Source: Halobacteriovorax sp.
GTDB taxonomy: Bacteria; Bdellovibrionota; Bacteriovoracia; Bacteriovoracales; Bacteriovoracaceae
Direction: 5' to 3'
Length of the DNA: 9,154 bases
NCBI GenBank assembly: GCA_002686115.1
Contig: NZAF01000149.1
Span: 1-9,154, forward strand
Below, piece by piece: positions 1 through 6,420 of this stretch. The notes under the pieces are model-generated. The model searched no databases, had not been told where the DNA came from, and saw nothing but the letters and a program-made list of their open reading frames with translations. How positions within the stretch are numbered: the first letter of the stretch is position 1; each line of letters begins with the position of its first letter. The translations under genes and the position numbers were made by a program.

Positions 1-1798
1 GGCCAATTTTTTTCGCTAATTTATTCGCGGATTTTTTATCAAGTCCGACAAAGTTTGGAACCTGACCTTTTACATGAGCTACTGATCTTCTAGACCTTCT
101 AATTTTAAGCTCTTTAAAGGCATCATCATTTTTAAATTCTTCATCCTTTGCAAGCTTATTAAATTCTTTATTCTTATAAAGGATATATTCTGTAACTTTT
201 TTCACGATAGGTGCAGCTACGGTATTACCATAGTAACTCTTTCCCTTCGCAGGTTTATCAATATATGCAAACACGACAAATTTCTTTTTTACCCCTACTG
301 GATATCCAATAAAGCCTGGGATGTAACCATGATAACCACCTTTACCATTTGACCTTTGAGCAGTACTTGTTTTACCCGCGATTTTAAAATATGAAATTCT
401 AGCATTGGTCCCAGTTCCATCCTCTACTGTTTTGATCATAATATTAGTCATCTCTTGTGCAAGACGAGGCTGTAGAACACGAACCTTTTCTACTTCTGCA
501 CCCGGCTCAACTTTTAAAATCGTCGGCTTAATATAATGTCCACCATTAGCAAAAGGAACATATGCAGCAAGCATCTGTATTCCAGTTGTTGCAACTCCTT
601 GACCAAAACTAATGTTACTTAGTGACAGTGGTGAAACATTCTTATCTTTTGTAAATATACCTCTCGATTCTGCCGGAAGTTCAATTCCTGTTTTCATGCC
701 AATCTTAAATTTATCAAGAGTGAGTTTAAGTTTTGGAAAAGTTAAATCAAACGCAATTTTTGTTGTACCAACATTTGAGCTATACTTTAATATTTCTTCT
801 ACAGACAACCATTCAAACTTCTTATCAGACTCTGCTTCTGAAATCATATGTCCCTCAACAAGAAGTCTTCCATGATCTAAATAATAGTTTGTATCTGGCC
901 TTACGATATTATTTTCAATAGCCGAAGCAATAGTAAAACTCTTAAATGTTGAGCCTGGTTCAAAAGGATCACTTATAAAAGAAAGTTTTCGATGAATATT
1001 TTCAGAGTCTGAAATATCATTTGGATCAAACGTGGGATAATTTGCAATGGCCAAAACTTCACCAGTTTCAGCATCCATTACTCCAATACCACCTCTAAAA
1101 GCATCGTACTCTTCTACAGCTTCTTTAAGTGTTTTCTCTGATATAGCTTGAATATCTTTATCGATACTCAGATAAATATCGCTGGCATTACCCTGAACTT
1201 CCTCACTTACAAAGCGTACTGGTCTGCCCTTATTATCAATAATGTACTTCATGAGCATCGGCTCACCTTTAAGCTTCTTATCAAATTGATGCTCAATTCC
1301 TGCAAGACCGTTATTATCGACACCAACAAAGCCCAAAACCTGTGATGCTAATTCATGATTTGGATAAAGTCTTTTTGGGATCTCTTCGAAGTAAACCCCC
1401 TTAATAGACTTCACAAGGTCTAACTGCTCTTGAGAGAGTTCAATCTTTCTAGCGACCCATGTAAACCTATTACGTGTTTTTAATTTTTTCTTAAGTTTAT
1501 AATAACTTGTCTCTGGTAAAAATTTTGTAATTTCTTTCAACTTTGAAAAGTCTTTAACTTGATTTGGAATTGCAAAAATACTGTAAGTTCTCACATTGAT
1601 GGCAAGAGGCTCACCTTCACGATCAAAGATACGCCCACGCCTTGGATAAACTTTTCTCTCCCTAAAGAATTGTCTTTTTGACTTGGAAATTAAATGCTCT
1701 TTATCAACAACCTGAACTCTAAAGGCTTTAAAGACGATTGCTACAAAACACAAAGAAAATATAAGACCTACGAAATAAATTCGTTTTTTTAATTCCAT
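1..1798 (-). CDS. ftsI: FtsI / PBP3 division transpeptidase with PASTA domain, partial (3' end beyond the window)
   Basis: This is the septal peptidoglycan D,D-transpeptidase, a class B penicillin-binding protein that cross-links new wall at the division site with FtsW, FtsL and FtsB. The 599 visible residues show a short cytoplasmic N-terminus, one membrane segment (about 7-23), and the PBP dimer domain opening with RGRIFDR at 54-60. The transpeptidase domain has SxxK at S283-K286 (STFK) and SxN at S340-N342 (SSN). The third box reads KTST at 476-479, so Ser replaces the usual Gly of KTG. A PASTA repeat begins at about residue 580 (VPNFVGLDKKS) and is cut by the window edge, so this is the SpoVD-like, PASTA-tailed form. 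The start follows ftsL by 9 bases. GAGAGG precedes two tandem ATG codons; I chose the second because spacing to the first is nil, but 1801 is possible. No stop codon is visible. Confidence 0.95.
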   Translation of the reverse strand, partial: MELKKRIYFVGLIFSLCFVAIVFKAFRVQVVDKEHLISKSKRQFFRERKVYPRRGRIFDREGEPLAINVRTYSIFAIPNQVKDFSKLKEITKFLPETSYYKLKKKLKTRNRFTWVARKIELSQEQLDLVKSIKGVYFEEIPKRLYPNHELASQVLGFVGVDNNGLAGIEHQFDKKLKGEPMLMKYIIDNKGRPVRFVSEEVQGNASDIYLSIDKDIQAISEKTLKEAVEEYDAFRGGIGVMDAETGEVLAIANYPTFDPNDISDSENIHRKLSFISDPFEPGSTFKSFTIASAIENNIVRPDTNYYLDHGRLLVEGHMISEAESDKKFEWLSVEEILKYSSNVGTTKIAFDLTFPKLKLTLDKFKIGMKTGIELPAESRGIFTKDKNVSPLSLSNISFGQGVATTGIQMLAAYVPFANGGHYIKPTILKVEPGAEVEKVRVLQPRLAQEMTNIMIKTVEDGTGTNARISYFKIAGKTSTAQRSNGKGGYHGYIPGFIGYPVGVKKKFVVFAYIDKPAKGKSYYGNTVAAPIVKKVTEYILYKNKEFNKLAKDEEFKNDDAFKELKIRRSRRSVAHVKGQVPNFVGLDKKSANKLAKKIG

Positions 1799-1807
1799 CA
1801 TCCTCTC

Positions 1808-2134
1808 TTAAGGAATCACAATAATTTGATTCTTTCGTGGCTGTCTTAGATTATAGGTTCTTGCAAGCTTTCTGAGATTCTTTACTGAAAGGTGTTTGGC
1901 TTTCTTTGCCTTAAGCTCCTTACCTTCAATTTTTACTTTTTCGATATCTTTTTTTATCGAAGCTATTTTATAATTCATCTCAACTGTTTTCATTCTAAAT
2001 AATACAAAGAGAACAGTTATTATTATCAAACTTAAAAAGATGGGAAGTCCCTGAGCACTTAAAAAAATTGCTCGAATTTTCTTTTTAAAGTCATTCTGAT
2101 TTTTTGCGCGAGACCTAGATCTTGATGCAGCCAT
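1808..2134 (-). CDS. ftsL: FtsL-like cell division protein
   Basis: This is a small bitopic membrane protein of the divisome, matching FtsL in size (108 residues), topology and position between rsmH and ftsI. It has a strongly basic cytoplasmic tail with an SRSRSR stretch (residues 4-9), one hydrophobic segment at about 30-46, and then a Lys/Glu-rich periplasmic helix (about 50-80) suited to a coiled coil. The end resembles the FtsL C-terminus: an L-x-x-L-A-R-x-x-L-R-x-P pattern around 85-99, then a hydrophobic tail. In the known divisome, FtsL pairs with FtsB and activates FtsWI. FtsL sequences diverge quickly, so the call rests on topology and synteny more than on sequence. A clear AGGAAGG ribosome binding site lies 8 bases before the ATG, 21 bases after the rsmH stop. 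Confidence 0.85.
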   Translation of the reverse strand: MAASRSRSRAKNQNDFKKKIRAIFLSAQGLPIFLSLIIITVLFVLFRMKTVEMNYKIASIKKDIEKVKIEGKELKAKKAKHLSVKNLRKLARTYNLRQPRKNQIIVIP

Positions 2135-2155
2135 AAGTTAAACCTTCCTAGTTTT

Positions 2156-3145
2156 TTACCTATCAATTTTAGAGAACTGAGCATATTTATTCTTACTTCT
2201 TTTTTGCTCAACCCTTTTTATCACTCTTAACTTAGCACTTCGAGATCTTGAGTTTTCATCGATCTCTTCTTTAGAAGGAATCACAGGCTTCTTTGTCAAA
2301 ACTTCAAACAAGACATCCTCTCTTGCCGCCAATTTATTAAAGACCTGCTTCACAATTCTATCTTCTAAAGAGTGAAAGCTTATAACAACTATTTTACCAT
2401 GCATTTTCAAAAATGGCACGATTTGATCAAGAACTTTTTCAAGAACTTCTAATTCTCTATTAACTTCTATCCTCAAGGCTTGAAAAGTTTTCGTTGCTGG
2501 ATGTATCTTTCCATAGCGCAGTTTTGCTGGATAGGACTCTCGAATCAATTCAGCTAATTCGACGGTGGTTTCTATAGGGGCAACCGATCGTTTTGCTACG
2601 ATATTCCTTACAATTCTCTTATAAAACTTCTCTTCGCCATAATCACGAATGATTTTTCCAAGTTCATATTCACTATAATCATTTATAATATCTCGAGCTG
2701 TTTTGATATTGTCGTTATCAACATCCATTCTCATATCAAGAGGAGCATCGACTCTAAATGAAAATCCCCTTTCACCAGAGTCAAAGTGGTGACTAGAAAC
2801 TCCCAGGTCCATAATTACACCGTTAAATCCACAACATTCTTCAACAAGTTCTTTGAAATTTTCGTTTACAACTGTTTCAAAGTTTTCAAAGTTTGAATCT
2901 ACTAAAAAACATCGCTCACTCATTTTCTCATTCTGTATTCTATTTCGACCATTCTCCAAAGCTTCTGGATCTTGATCAAATGAGATAACTCGACTTTTGT
3001 TATTTTTGTTTAGTAAAGCAAACGTGTGCCCACCGGCACCAAAAGTAAAATCAGAAAATAAAAGCTTTTCATCTTCTTCAAAATCTTGAAAAAGATAATC
3101 AATTGATTCTTTATTAAGGACAGAATAGTGCTCAGTATAATTCAT
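2156..3145 (-). CDS. rsmH: 16S rRNA m4C1402 methyltransferase RsmH (MraW)
   Basis: RsmH uses S-adenosylmethionine to methylate N4 of C1402 in 16S rRNA, at the decoding centre of the small subunit. All family landmarks are present in 329 residues: the N-terminal HYSVL (6-10, usually HxPVL), the SAM-binding loop FTFGAGGH (33-40), the acidic residue after motif I (FDQDPEAL, 56-63), MDLGVSS (112-118), RGFSFRVDAPLDMRMD (126-141), HPATKTFQALRIEVNREL (215-232) and SFHSLEDR (256-263). The C-terminus ends in the usual basic N-S-R-S-R-S-A-K-L-R segment. The ATG overlaps the upstream mtnP stop by one base (TAATG). The only Shine-Dalgarno-like GAGG is about 13 bases away, so translation is probably coupled to mtnP. 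It is followed by ftsL and ftsI as in dcw clusters. Confidence 0.97.
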   Translation of the reverse strand: MNYTEHYSVLNKESIDYLFQDFEEDEKLLFSDFTFGAGGHTFALLNKNNKSRVISFDQDPEALENGRNRIQNEKMSERCFLVDSNFENFETVVNENFKELVEECCGFNGVIMDLGVSSHHFDSGERGFSFRVDAPLDMRMDVDNDNIKTARDIINDYSEYELGKIIRDYGEEKFYKRIVRNIVAKRSVAPIETTVELAELIRESYPAKLRYGKIHPATKTFQALRIEVNRELEVLEKVLDQIVPFLKMHGKIVVISFHSLEDRIVKQVFNKLAAREDVLFEVLTKKPVIPSKEEIDENSRSRSAKLRVIKRVEQKRSKNKYAQFSKIDR

Positions 3146-3984
3146 TATTTTAAAAGAACCTCAACCCATTCTTGTTGTTCATTAGTCATCAACTCTTTAG
3201 GAGTCATTACTCCAAACCTATTTTCTTTTTCAAACTCAATAGGTCTTTCAACTAAATCTGGTAGTAAAGAAAGTATTAGCTTTTGTGCCTTCTCATTATT
3301 TTGGCCCATAACTTTCATAATTTCTTCAACAGTACAATGCTCTTCTTTCCAACAGTCATAATCAGTCACCATTGCAATCGTTGCATAAGCAATACCTGCT
3401 TCTTTAGCAAGATATGACTCTGGAACATTGGTCATGCCAATAACATCTGCGCCAAAAGATCTGTATAACTCTGACTCTGCTCTTGAAGAAAACTGAGGAC
3501 CTTCAATACAAAGGTATGTACCACCCTGATGAGCTTGTAATGACAACTTATCACTATGCTCTTTAATTCTATCTTGAAGAACTTTTTCAACAGGATATGC
3601 ACAAGATATGTGAGCAACAACACCATCACCAAAGAAAGTTCTCTCTCTTTTCCCCTTTGTCCAATCAATAAATTGTGAAGGCAAGACAAAATCCGTTGGT
3701 GCATGCTCTTCTTTTAAAGAACCTACTGCTGAAACGGAGACGACAACATCAACGCCTAAACTTTTTAATGCATATATATTTGCTCTGTAATTAACTTCGT
3801 GTGGAAGAATCTTATGCCCTCTCGCATGACGAGCTAAGAAGAAAAATGTATGACCTTTAAGTTTACCCTCAATAATATTATCTGATGGTTTACCGAAAGG
3901 TGTTACCACCTCATGTTCTCTAACTAGTTCAATTTCGTCTAAACTATAGACTCCACTTCCACCAATAACGCCAACATTTGCCAC
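3145..3984 (-). CDS. mtnP: S-methyl-5'-thioadenosine phosphorylase (MTAP)
   Basis: This enzyme phosphorolyses methylthioadenosine, a by-product of polyamine and other SAM-consuming pathways, to adenine and 5-methylthioribose 1-phosphate. It belongs to the trimeric purine nucleoside phosphorylase class. With the GTG start it has 279 residues, normal for the family. It shows GGSG (8-11) and RHARGH (52-57) for phosphate binding, EGPQFSSRAES (161-171), GMTNVPE (183-189) and TDYDCW (207-212). The Asp pair D208/D210 favours a 6-amino purine, i.e. MTA rather than inosine or guanosine. An in-frame TTG twelve bases upstream is the longer reading, but a GGAGG sits five bases before the GTG, and the family normally begins just before the V-G-V-I-G-G-S-G strand. 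It is the first gene after a strong promoter and overlaps rsmH by one base. An inosine-type phosphorylase is less likely because of the Asp pair. Confidence 0.94.
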   Translation of the reverse strand: MANVGVIGGSGVYSLDEIELVREHEVVTPFGKPSDNIIEGKLKGHTFFFLARHARGHKILPHEVNYRANIYALKSLGVDVVVSVSAVGSLKEEHAPTDFVLPSQFIDWTKGKRERTFFGDGVVAHISCAYPVEKVLQDRIKEHSDKLSLQAHQGGTYLCIEGPQFSSRAESELYRSFGADVIGMTNVPESYLAKEAGIAYATIAMVTDYDCWKEEHCTVEEIMKVMGQNNEKAQKLILSLLPDLVERPIEFEKENRFGVMTPKELMTNEQQEWVEVLLK

Positions 3985-3989
3985 ATCAT

Positions 3990-3994
3990 CCTCC
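3990..3994 (-). promoter_or_regulatory. Ribosome binding site that fixes the mtnP GTG start
   Basis: GGAGG on the minus strand, five bases before GTG at 3984-3982. It overlaps the alternative TTG codon (3996-3994), which therefore cannot use it. This supports the shorter mtnP reading. Confidence 0.8.
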
Positions 3995-4003
3995 AATCCA
4001 AGC

Positions 4004-4020
4004 GTCTCACTTGACGAGAC
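4004..4020. repeat. Short inverted repeat in the mtnP leader / divergent promoter region
   Basis: GTCTC (4004-4008) and GAGAC (4016-4020) flank a 7-base loop. In the predicted mtnP transcript this is a 5-bp hairpin ending about 20 bases before the start codon. On the DNA it also overlaps the TTGACG that could be a -35 box for the plus-strand gene, so it could be an operator instead. There is no U-tract, so it is not a terminator. A 5-bp arm could arise by chance. Confidence 0.35.
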
Positions 4021-4040
4021 TTCTCAATTAATGACAAAAT
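4011..4040 (+). promoter_or_regulatory. Candidate promoter for the plus-strand hydrolase gene
   Basis: TTGACG (4011-4016) is followed after 18 bases by CAAAAT (4035-4040), which would give a leader of about 55 bases before the TTG at 4103. An alternative is TTTACG (4048-4053) with TGTAAA (4072-4077), which would start closer to the gene. Both are imperfect. Some promoter must lie here, because the gene is alone on this strand and its neighbour diverges. Confidence 0.35.
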
Positions 4041-4067
4041 TCTACTCTTTACGGCTCAGTGTTTCAA
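4039..4067 (-). promoter_or_regulatory. Sigma70-type promoter of the mtnP-rsmH-ftsL-ftsI operon
   Basis: On the minus strand TTGAAA (4067-4062) is separated by exactly 17 bases from TAGAAT (4044-4039); each box is one base from consensus. The predicted start of transcription is near 4032, giving a leader of about 48 bases that carries the GTCTC/GAGAC hairpin and the GGAGG site. It is the only good promoter seen before the division genes in this window. Confidence 0.72.
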
Positions 4068-4102
4068 TGCTTGTAAAGAAATAAAATGAAATAGGAAAGA
4101 AT

Positions 4103-5332
4103 TTGGATCGACACTTAAAACTCAATCAAAAATTCTATGATCAGATTGATAAAATCAAGTCTAAGACTATGAGATATCGCTCACACCTTGAGCGATCGAA
4201 GTCACATCTAGAGATTGCTAGAACAATTTCAAAAGAAGATATCTTCGATAGACTTGGAGCTCTTAAAGAAAATCCAAGCCCTAAAGATGTTATCTACCTC
4301 TTTAGAAACTTATTAAATTCTGGTGTTTGGATAAGTCGATCAACATACAAATATATTAGCGCCAGTATTAATTATACAGAAAAAGGTGACAACCAAGTTC
4401 TAAATGAAGATGAGATTGAAATTATAAAAGCAATCTCAGAGGGAAGAGAACTAGAAAACTACAGTGAAGAGGAAATATTTCGAGTTATCTTCAACGAGAT
4501 GGAATACTCTCACTATTTTCCAGATCATGAGAGCTTACTTCAAGTGCCTAAAACTGATATTACTATCGTACTAGTCTCTGGCGTGTTTAATGAATTATTT
4601 TCTACAGCGGCTTTTGAACGAGCAGCGATTCATATGCATAAGAAGTATGGGATTAAATTCTATGCGCCTGAAGTTAATGGCTTCAAATCCTCTAAATACA
4701 ATAGCAAATTACTTGAGAGACAACTCAGTAAATACATAAGTGAAAATAAAGATGAAACATTATGGTTAGTGGCCTTCTCTAAAGGTGGGCTAGACTCTCT
4801 TCACTTTCTTGCACAAAACAATTCTTTTGCAAAAGAACATATTGTTGGTTTATCAACAATTGCTAGCCCTATCATGGGCTCAGATCATTTAAATCATACT
4901 CTTTTTAAAGTATTAAATGGAGTGCATCACTTCTCTAAAACTAGAGTATATCAAATCCTTTCACAGAAAAATGATATCATGGCCAGAGAGTTTCAAAAGT
5001 CGATCTCATCGACTTACCAAAGACCATGGCTGAGAAAGAACTACGAAAACCTTCCTAAAGATATATTCTACACAGCACTTGGGTTTAAGAGCGAATGGTA
5101 TGAGAGTCACTTCTGGATGATTCTTACTAAAATACTTTTTCAATCAAGTTCTAAAAATGATGGAGTCGTTGATACGACAAACTCACTTTTTCCAAAGTAT
5201 TTTGAAGAAGCTCACAATCTTGGAATACATGAGGGACACCACCTTGTGGGCACAAGATCTAGCTTCTTTTGCCAAGAAGCTCTAATCGAATCATTGTTGA
5301 TTTTTGTGAATTACAAAAAACTATTAAAATAG
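4103..5332 (+). CDS. Alpha/beta-hydrolase (lipase/esterase-like), function unknown
   Basis: I do not recognise a named family. The C-terminal two thirds look like an alpha/beta-hydrolase: a hydrophobic strand leading to VSGVFNE (158-164, probable oxyanion region), a nucleophile elbow LVAFSKGG (222-229) with S226, an acid in NDGVVD (352-357, D353 most likely), and a His in HEGHH (376-380, H379 or H380). The order Ser-Asp-His and the NDGVV context are lipase-like. The elbow begins with Ala (A-x-S-x-G-G) rather than Gly. Residues 1-150 are charged and mostly helical in character, with no signal peptide or membrane segment, so the protein is probably cytoplasmic. The start is TTG with AGGA (4093-4096) six bases upstream; the first internal in-frame ATG (residue 23) has no better site. 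It diverges from mtnP and converges on mglA. Substrate unknown. Confidence 0.8.
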   Translation: MDRHLKLNQKFYDQIDKIKSKTMRYRSHLERSKSHLEIARTISKEDIFDRLGALKENPSPKDVIYLFRNLLNSGVWISRSTYKYISASINYTEKGDNQVLNEDEIEIIKAISEGRELENYSEEEIFRVIFNEMEYSHYFPDHESLLQVPKTDITIVLVSGVFNELFSTAAFERAAIHMHKKYGIKFYAPEVNGFKSSKYNSKLLERQLSKYISENKDETLWLVAFSKGGLDSLHFLAQNNSFAKEHIVGLSTIASPIMGSDHLNHTLFKVLNGVHHFSKTRVYQILSQKNDIMAREFQKSISSTYQRPWLRKNYENLPKDIFYTALGFKSEWYESHFWMILTKILFQSSSKNDGVVDTTNSLFPKYFEEAHNLGIHEGHHLVGTRSSFFCQEALIESLLIFVNYKKLLK

Positions 5333-5336
5333 TTTT
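5317..5336. terminator. AT-rich palindrome at the convergent junction, possible bidirectional terminator
   Basis: AAAACTAT (5317-5324) and ATAGTTTT (5329-5336) form a perfect 8-bp inverted repeat around a 4-base loop. It covers the hydrolase stop codon and ends one base before the mglA stop. Both strands read stem then T-run, as a bidirectional intrinsic terminator would. The stem has only one G:C pair, so it may be too weak to end transcription alone. Confidence 0.4.
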
Positions 5337-5930
5337 CTAGCTCTTCAGTCCACCCTTTAGATTTAAAAGAACTAATTTACTTATGGCCTTAAGCGTTTCA
5401 AAAACTCCATCACCCTTATGAGCAATAGAATCAAACGAAGGTTTCCCTAATGAGTTTAATGTTTCGTTGATATCATCACTTGAAGCAATATTTGGAAGAT
5501 CACGCTTATTCCACTGAAAAACTATTGGGATATTATCGATATCGTAGCCCTGCTCCTTAAGATTTGTTTCAAGACTTTTCAAGCTTTCGATATTTGCTTC
5601 CATTCTCTCAAGCTGGCTATCGGCTACAAAGACAATGCCATCAACACCTCTAAGAATAAGTTTTCTAGAAGACTCATAAAATACTTGTCCAGGAACAGTA
5701 TAGAGGTGAAAGCGAGTCTTAAAGCCTCGAATTTCTCCAAGGTCTAATGGTAAAAAATCAAAGAAGATTGTCCTTTCATTTTCTGTATCAAGGCTGACCA
5801 TATCACCTTTAGCGTCTCCAGCAGTTTTTTTATAAATGTATTGAAGATTTGTTGTCTTACCACCAAGACCTGGTCCGTAGTAAACAATCTTGCAATTTAT
5901 TTCTTTCGTATTGTAATTAACAAATGACAT
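5337..5930 (-). CDS. mglA: MglA-type Ras-like polarity GTPase
   Basis: MglA is a small GTPase that, in its GTP form, gathers at one cell pole and sets the direction of gliding or pilus motility; in Bdellovibrio relatives it is linked to prey invasion. The 197 residues resemble Myxococcus xanthus MglA closely from memory, including MSF-NY, EINCKIVYYGPGL, KTRFHLYTVPGQVFY and RKLIL-GVDG. Seen directly: the P-loop GPGLGGKT (19-26, K25), R53, the switch II box TVPGQ (78-82) with Thr78 where Ras has Asp and the catalytic Q82, and NKRD (141-144) for guanine. Residue numbers for R53, T78 and Q82 coincide with those of M. xanthus MglA as I recall it. The ATG lies two bases after the roadblock gene stop, so the two are almost certainly co-translated. 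It is the last gene of the dnaX operon. Confidence 0.96.
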   Translation of the reverse strand: MSFVNYNTKEINCKIVYYGPGLGGKTTNLQYIYKKTAGDAKGDMVSLDTENERTIFFDFLPLDLGEIRGFKTRFHLYTVPGQVFYESSRKLILRGVDGIVFVADSQLERMEANIESLKSLETNLKEQGYDIDNIPIVFQWNKRDLPNIASSDDINETLNSLGKPSFDSIAHKGDGVFETLKAISKLVLLNLKGGLKS

Positions 5931-5932
5931 AA

Positions 5933-6409
5933 TTAGCCTACCACGCTTCCAAAGAGCTGATCCATTTCATCATCTGAAATATCATCAAAAAGAAAGTCTT
6001 CTTTTTGTCCCTCTACTCTGTTTTCTAAAATATAATCTTCAAGAGCACTCTTTAATCTTCTAAATTGTGATTTTATCTTTCCTGGATTGTCATGACCACT
6101 ATAGATATATGAAATCACAAGATCATCTTCTGTATCAACTTTTAGGATATAAAAACCCGAACTAGATGTATCAAAAGAAAAACGATAGTCACTTGAATCA
6201 AGAGCACCAAAAACTTTAATGATATTCTCTGCCGCCTGCCAAGAAGCTGCAGCAAGTGCACTTAACGTACTATCAGTCCAACCCTTTTCGTGAACTTCAT
6301 ACGAAACTAGAGGAATTCCATCAGGTCTAGAAACAATAATTGCCCCTTTATCAAAGAAGCTCTCAAGGTTCTCAGTATTAAAAAAATCTCTTAATAATCC
6401 TTCAATCAT
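5933..6409 (-). CDS. Roadblock/LC7-like protein, probable MglA partner (MglB-like, divergent)
   Basis: Residues about 20-127 fit a roadblock/LC7 fold: strand with a D-G turn (IIVSRPDGIPLVSYE, 24-38), a long Ala-rich helix (45-68, with SALAAASWQAAENI), three strands (about 74-103) and a final helix (110-127). In myxobacteria MglB, a roadblock dimer, is the GAP of MglA. This gene ends two bases before mglA, so a regulatory or scaffold role for that GTPase is the natural inference. The sequence is clearly not a close MglB, so I give no symbol. An acidic tail (128-158) ends in ISDDEMDQLFG (144-154), which resembles the FliM N-terminal motif that binds CheY. The start ATG has only a weak AGAG-type site and follows recR by 11 bases. 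Confidence 0.82.
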   Translation of the reverse strand: MIEGLLRDFFNTENLESFFDKGAIIVSRPDGIPLVSYEVHEKGWTDSTLSALAAASWQAAENIIKVFGALDSSDYRFSFDTSSSGFYILKVDTEDDLVISYIYSGHDNPGKIKSQFRRLKSALEDYILENRVEGQKEDFLFDDISDDEMDQLFGSVVG

Positions 6410-6420
6410 TCCAATCTCTT

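Noticed and set aside
612..1345. Several plus-strand open frames (612-875, 733-921, 1148-1345)
   Set aside because: They lie antisense within ftsI, whose frame is continuous with all family motifs. They have no plausible ribosome sites and no recognisable protein character.
3128..3361. Plus-strand open frame of 77 codons
   Set aside because: It is antisense across the mtnP end and rsmH start, both strongly supported on the other strand.
3432..3704. Second minus-strand open frame of 90 codons
   Set aside because: It is an out-of-frame shadow wholly inside mtnP.
3985..3996. Longer mtnP reading from TTG at 3996
   Set aside because: The TTG overlaps the GGAGG ribosome site that is correctly spaced for the GTG at 3984, and the family starts close to that GTG.
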